From Methanosarcinales archaeon (GTDB lineage Archaea > Halobacteriota > Methanosarcinia > Methanosarcinales > Methanocomedenaceae): 9,097 nt of DNA. Made by a program: the position numbers and the translations under genes. The stretch spans positions 1 to 9,097 of the forward strand of contig DAOUWY010000058.1 in the NCBI GenBank assembly GCA_030666885.1, in the 5' to 3' direction. Shown piece by piece: positions 5,673 to 9,097 of the stretch (position 1 is the first letter of the stretch; every line of letters begins with the position of its first letter). Under the pieces are notes generated by a model. That model saw nothing but the letters and a program-made list of their open reading frames with translations, was not told the DNA's origin and made no database searches.

Positions 5673-7190
5673 ATGAAAATAAAAGAGGATTTGAAATTTG
5701 CAATAATTATTGCAATTATAGTTGCGGTGGTTAGTATAACCCCGATTGTATCCGCATCGGACTGGCAGCAGTTCCAGAAGGATAATATTAATACCGGATA
5801 CACGACTGACAGCGCACCTGTCAGCGACCCGCCAACTCTGGCGTGGTGGAACCAGACGAGCGGTACGGGAATGGGCGGCATTGATGTCACCCCGATCGTT
5901 GCGGACGGAGCAGTGTATGTGCTTGATTACCAGGGAGTTCTCTGGTCTTTCGATGTAGCGACCGGCACAGTGAACTGGTATACAGACCTGACCGATGGAT
6001 CCGGATCTTTCGAGGTCTCAACACCTGCATACAATAATGGCATTGTATATGCAGCCGTAAGCAGCGGCAGTGCAGGCCAGGGGGCTGGAAAAGTCTGTGC
6101 AGTATACGCAAACAACGGAAGTATCCGCGAATTTGAAAATTACGGATTACAAGATTTCCAGCTCAATACACCAATTACATACGCAGATGGCAAGATCTAT
6201 ATCGGCAACTGGAAGGGAAGCGCAGATCATACAGAGGACAACGGCACATACTATTGCATTGATGCAGGTGATGTGACCAATGAGATATGGAACCGGACTG
6301 CGCCTTATTGTACAGGTTATTACTGGGCAGGCGCGGCGATCGTTGGCGACTACATCATCTACGGCGACGACAGAGCGAATGTAACGTGCCTGTACAAGGA
6401 CAACGGTACATTCGTGAACTACATAAATGTATCAGAGGCATGCGGTGTCACTCCGGCTGAGGAGATTCGGTCCTCGATCGTATGGAATGAGGCCACCGGG
6501 CGAATCTACTTTACAGGAAAGAAACCGTCGCCGGTTTCGGGACATGCTTATGCTGTAAGTTTCAACGCCACAACCGGAGATCTTGGTGATACATGTGACT
6601 GGGTCCGGGACATCGGTTACAGTACGTCCACGCCTACAGTATATAACGGCAGAGTCTATGTCTGCATCGGTGGTATGTATGGCGGAAGCGGTCTTCGATG
6701 CCTGAATGAGGCGGATGGGACCATACGCTATAGCATAAACATAGGTGCTTCACAGGCGTCTCCAGCAGTATCGGTCGCAGACGGACATGTACACATCTAC
6801 TTCACCACCAACGTGAACAATGGGTCTGCCTACTGCGTTGAGGATACCGGCAGTGCTCTTGTGGAGAAGTGGGAATGGAACCCGCCAGCGCCTGACAACC
6901 AGTACATCCTGCAGGGGATGGCGATTGCTGACGGCATGGTTTACTTTGGGACGGATTATGGCAGAGTCTATGCACTGGAGGAACATGGGCTGTGTGGCGA
7001 TGTGAATTGTGATAGTTTTGTTGATAGAGCAGATGCATTGGCAGTGAGAAACTACTGGGGCTTTGGAAACCCAATTTGTAGTACATGGGCAGGCGATGTG
7101 AATTGTGATTCCAATGTCGACAGATCAGATGCACTTGCAATAAGAAACCACTGGGGCTATGGATATCCGTTGAACTGCTGTGGTCTTTGA
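5673..7190 (+). CDS. Secreted PQQ-like beta-propeller protein with C-terminal type I dockerin
   Basis: A 505-residue exported protein. Residues 1-28 are a signal peptide with likely cleavage after IVSA. Residues about 30-437 form a PQQ-like beta-propeller: the blade motif (T/S)P-x-V-x-x-G-x-V-Y recurs roughly eight times, near 73, 117, 167, 221, 268, 320, 363 and 415. Residues 442-498 are a dockerin with two calcium loops, GDVNCDSFVDRAD (442-454) and GDVNCDSNVDRSD (474-486). All ligand positions (D, N, D, D, D) are intact. Cysteines 441, 446, 469, 478, 502 and 503 may form disulfides. The propeller probably serves as a binding scaffold; no enzyme motif is visible. AGGTGAT 5 nt before the ATG fixes the start. 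The adjacent cohesin-like protein is its obvious candidate partner. Several N-glycosylation sequons fit extracellular location. Confidence 0.9.
   Translation: MKIKEDLKFAIIIAIIVAVVSITPIVSASDWQQFQKDNINTGYTTDSAPVSDPPTLAWWNQTSGTGMGGIDVTPIVADGAVYVLDYQGVLWSFDVATGTVNWYTDLTDGSGSFEVSTPAYNNGIVYAAVSSGSAGQGAGKVCAVYANNGSIREFENYGLQDFQLNTPITYADGKIYIGNWKGSADHTEDNGTYYCIDAGDVTNEIWNRTAPYCTGYYWAGAAIVGDYIIYGDDRANVTCLYKDNGTFVNYINVSEACGVTPAEEIRSSIVWNEATGRIYFTGKKPSPVSGHAYAVSFNATTGDLGDTCDWVRDIGYSTSTPTVYNGRVYVCIGGMYGGSGLRCLNEADGTIRYSINIGASQASPAVSVADGHVHIYFTTNVNNGSAYCVEDTGSALVEKWEWNPPAPDNQYILQGMAIADGMVYFGTDYGRVYALEEHGLCGDVNCDSFVDRADALAVRNYWGFGNPICSTWAGDVNCDSNVDRSDALAIRNHWGYGYPLNCCGL
6996..7166 (+). repeat. Internal duplication encoding the two dockerin loops
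   Basis: Two copies of about 75 bases (6996-7070 and 7092-7166) recur with a 96-base period. Their first 18 bases, GGCGATGTGAATTGTGAT, are identical. The period of 32 codons matches the normal spacing of dockerin calcium loops. The nucleotide identity suggests recent homogenisation or duplication. Confidence 0.8.
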
Positions 7191-7225
7191 GGTGCTGGAT
7201 GCATATATGGCTTGAAGGACAAAAT

Positions 7226-7249
7226 AGCCCCTTTTTTGGGCTTTATTTA
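7226..7249 (+). terminator. Hairpin terminator after the dockerin gene
   Basis: AGCCC (7226-7230) and GGGCT (7238-7242) close a T-rich loop and are followed by TTTATTT. It lies 36 bases after the stop, so the dockerin and cohesin genes may be separate or only partly coupled transcripts. CATATATGG at 7202-7210 could be a TATA box for the next gene. Confidence 0.6.
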
Positions 7250-7269
7250 ATTAAAGGAAGTAACTAAAC

Positions 7270-8895
7270 ATGAATAAGAACAATCTATTTGGAATAGGAA
7301 TACTGCTTATGGTACTGCTGATCTTTACAACGCCTGCAGCAGCAGAGAATTCGGTGTACTTCGAACCTGACCCCAGTTCCGCGGCACCTGGTGAGACGAT
7401 TACCGTAACAATGTGGGTGAATACGATCAATGGCACCGCTGGTTTTCAGGATGACCTGTACTTTGATCCAACCGTGGTAAATATAACCGAGATCACGCCC
7501 GGTTATTACGATAGTTATTGGATGGTCATACCTTATTACGAGCAGAATTTTATAAGATTTGGTGGTGATAGTCCGGATTTCCATGATCACACCGGACTTA
7601 GGATCCTCGCCAATATCACACTGGAGGCAATCGGTTCCGGAACATGTGCACTGGACCACAAAGAATTTCCAGTAGCAAAGTTGTATGACGAATATGGGAA
7701 TAGCGTTCCAGATCAGGTATGGTATGATGGTACGTTCAACTGTCCGTGCACAGTAGTTGAGGTCGATAACGAGACAATTGAAGACATGCCTGTGAACGGT
7801 AGTGGAACGGTTTCAGGCAACCATGTAGATACGCATGAGTCTGATGGTGTGTACGAATCCATCACAGAAGTTCAAAGTACAGGAAATCCAGCCAAGAGAA
7901 GATACAGCTATTTGGAACACAAATGGACGATTGATGTGGTAGATGGAAGTAAAACTAATATTACCTTTTACCTCGAAGCATATCATAATCCAAGCAGCGA
8001 TGGCGATGACTTTGTTTTTGCATATTCGACTGATGATAACACCTACACTGATATGGCAACGGTTACCAAAACTGCTGATGACAACACATACCAGACATAC
8101 GAACTTCCAAACGATCTTAGTGGTACCGTTTACATTCGAGTAAAAGATACTGACCAAACTGCGGGAAACCAGGATTTAAATGCTGTTTACATCGACCAGA
8201 TGTTCATCCGCTCTGTGCTTGCTCCCCCGGGTTATGGAGTTACAGTCACAATCGATGAGGCATCCCAGACAGTGGCACCAGGAAATAGCACGACATACAC
8301 AGTCAGGGTGAAGAACACAGGCGACCTTGATGCATCCTACAGTGTTGTGATGAGCGGGACTGCTGTTACCGATGCTACAATAGGTGTCAGCCCACTAAAC
8401 TGGAATACAGGAACCTTAGCACCAAATGCTGAGATTGTGCAGACCGTCACGGTTTCCACGAACTCAAGCACTTTGGAGACCACATACACATTGGCTGCAA
8501 CAGCTTCTTGTGAGCAGGACGCAGGTGTCAACGATTCAGCCACTTCCGAACTCGTGTTTTCTTCAGTAACCAACACCATGCACATTGCCAGCATTGATAT
8601 GTCACTGAAAACAGCCGGACCGAACAAGAATGCCGTAGCAATGGTGACGATCGTTGATGCGGATGGTGCGCCAGTTGTAGGCGCAACCGTGGTAGGTCAC
8701 TGGAGTGGTGCAACCACCGATGACGATTCCGGTTTAACTGGTGCAAGCGGAGAGGTAGCATTGGATTCTGACAAGGTGAGAAATCCTTCTTCTGGAACAG
8801 TCTTCACCTTCACAGTGGACGATGTTTCACTTGCCGGATGGATATACGACCAAGCAGCGAATGCGGAGACAAGCGATAGCATAACAGTAGCATAA
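7270..8895 (+). CDS. Secreted modular protein with N-terminal cohesin-like domain
   Basis: A 541-residue exported protein built of beta-sandwich domains. Residues 1-25 are a signal peptide (cleavage near PAAA). Residues 27-158 look like a cohesin: SAAPGETITVTMWVNT, a FQDDLYFDPTVVNIT strand, GLRILANITLEAIGSG and a VPDQVWYDGTF end. Residues about 170-316 form a domain with SYLEHKWTIDV, DGDDFVFAYSTDD and GTVYIRVKDTD, seen repeatedly in archaeal and environmental secreted proteins and possibly carbohydrate-binding. Residues 322-430 resemble CARDB/NEW3 domains (TVAPGNSTTYTVRVKNTGD). Residues 434-535 are an Ig-like domain (HIASIDMSLKT, VVGATVVGHWSG). There is no dockerin, C-terminal membrane anchor or sorting signal, so it is presumably soluble or held by partners. 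AAAGGAAG lies 9 nt before the ATG. The downstream gene starts almost identically. Confidence 0.85.
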   Translation: MNKNNLFGIGILLMVLLIFTTPAAAENSVYFEPDPSSAAPGETITVTMWVNTINGTAGFQDDLYFDPTVVNITEITPGYYDSYWMVIPYYEQNFIRFGGDSPDFHDHTGLRILANITLEAIGSGTCALDHKEFPVAKLYDEYGNSVPDQVWYDGTFNCPCTVVEVDNETIEDMPVNGSGTVSGNHVDTHESDGVYESITEVQSTGNPAKRRYSYLEHKWTIDVVDGSKTNITFYLEAYHNPSSDGDDFVFAYSTDDNTYTDMATVTKTADDNTYQTYELPNDLSGTVYIRVKDTDQTAGNQDLNAVYIDQMFIRSVLAPPGYGVTVTIDEASQTVAPGNSTTYTVRVKNTGDLDASYSVVMSGTAVTDATIGVSPLNWNTGTLAPNAEIVQTVTVSTNSSTLETTYTLAATASCEQDAGVNDSATSELVFSSVTNTMHIASIDMSLKTAGPNKNAVAMVTIVDADGAPVVGATVVGHWSGATTDDDSGLTGASGEVALDSDKVRNPSSGTVFTFTVDDVSLAGWIYDQAANAETSDSITVA

Positions 8896-8919
8896 AAGCA
8901 GACGCTTGATGAATAAATC

Positions 8920-8949
8920 AGCTCCCTCTTCCGGGGGGCTATCTTTTTT
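8920..8949 (+). terminator. Hairpin terminator after the cohesin-like gene
   Basis: AGCTCCC (8920-8926) and GGGGGCT (8934-8940) form a 7-bp stem (one G-U) with a short loop. A run of six T at 8944-8949 follows. It lies 25 bases after the stop codon. Confidence 0.65.
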
Positions 8950-8965
8950 GAGACTCAATAGAGGT

Positions 8966-8977
8966 ATAAACCGACCA
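8966..8977 (+). promoter_or_regulatory. Putative TATA box of the truncated paralog gene
   Basis: GGTATAAACC lies downstream of the preceding terminator. It would give a transcript starting near 8998 with a leader of about 68 nt before the ATG at 9066. A weaker alternative, CATTATACG, lies near 8984-8992. Confidence 0.4.
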
Positions 8978-9000
8978 TGGTAAACATTATACGAACAACT

Positions 9001-9056
9001 CCGCCTCTTGCGGTTGGCACAGATTCGGCTTTACCGAGAATAACAAAACAAGGCGG
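9001..9056 (+). promoter_or_regulatory. Possible leader RNA fold over the ribosome binding site
   Basis: CCGCCTCTTG (9001-9010) can pair with CAAGGCGG (9049-9056), which contains the likely ribosome binding site, with two bases bulged. An internal hairpin TCGG-CTTTA-CCGA (9025-9037) sits between. A competing local hairpin CCGC-CTCTT-GCGG (9001-9013) would free the site. This could modulate translation; the pairings are short. Confidence 0.3.
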
Positions 9057-9065
9057 TAACTAAAC

Positions 9066-9097
9066 ATGAACAAGAACAATCTACTCGGAATAGCAAT
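9066..9097 (+). CDS. Start of a secreted paralog (3' end outside window)
   Basis: Only the first 10 codons are present, reading MNKNNLLGIA, against MNKNNLFGIG at the start of the preceding cohesin-like protein. Bases 9050-9097 match 7254-7301 at about 42 of 48 positions, including the upstream TAACTAAAC. The protein is therefore almost certainly another exported member made by tandem duplication, or one that shares a copied leader and signal peptide. Its mature domains cannot be seen. Confidence 0.75.
   Translation, partial: MNKNNLLGIA

Noticed and set aside
5362..5676. Plus-strand frame of 104 residues rich in hydrophobic residues
   Set aside because: It spans the promoter region and operator-like repeats, overlaps the dockerin ribosome binding site and start, and has no ribosome binding site of its own.

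Overview
This window looks like chromosomal DNA of a mesophilic methanogen-lineage archaeon (Halobacteriota), most likely in or near the Methanosarcinales and ANME relatives. Several things point that way. It has an archaeal-type riboflavin pair (CTP-dependent riboflavin kinase fused to a winged helix, plus RibB), a DUF169 protein, and a winged-helix regulator typical of methanogens. TATA-box promoters lie close to start codons, GGTGAT-type ribosome binding sites are common, and there are secreted cohesin and dockerin proteins of the kind known from Archaeoglobus and ANME genomes. The placement is an inference from gene content; no rRNA or methanogenesis marker is present.

Bases 1-5305 hold conserved housekeeping and hypothetical genes. 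A winged-helix regulator cut by the window edge runs rightward (2-226). Everything from 314 to 5305 is on the minus strand. In transcription order these are: a xylose-isomerase/endonuclease IV-like TIM-barrel protein (5305-4586), a small PD-(D/E)XK nuclease-like protein (4356-3874), a DUF169 protein (3769-3146), a two-gene unit of a DUF5655-like protein and a 70-aa protein (2945-1997), and the riboflavin operon ribK-ribB (1712-314). Most of these units have their own TATA-like promoter. Several gaps carry palindromes or tandem repeats that look like operators. A possible IS200/IS605 right-end remnant lies at 4522-4585, and an ACAGAG-type intergenic repeat at 1832-1884.

Bases 5306-5672 are a divergent promoter region. 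From 5673 to the window end, all genes are on the plus strand and encode secreted modular proteins. The first is a signal-peptide protein with a PQQ-like beta-propeller of about eight blades and a cysteine-rich C-terminal type I dockerin. It is followed by a hairpin terminator and a 541-aa secreted protein made of an N-terminal cohesin-like domain and three further beta-sandwich domains. After a second hairpin terminator, a third gene begins at 9066. Its leader and signal peptide are close copies of those of the second gene, so a tandem paralog is cut off by the window end.

The most interesting part is this extracellular module. A dockerin protein lies next to a cohesin-like protein, with at least one apparent paralog of the latter, as expected for a cellulosome-like surface or extracellular assembly in an archaeon with no visible glycoside hydrolase. 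The individual domain families are known. What the complex does and whether these two proteins bind each other cannot be read from the sequence.
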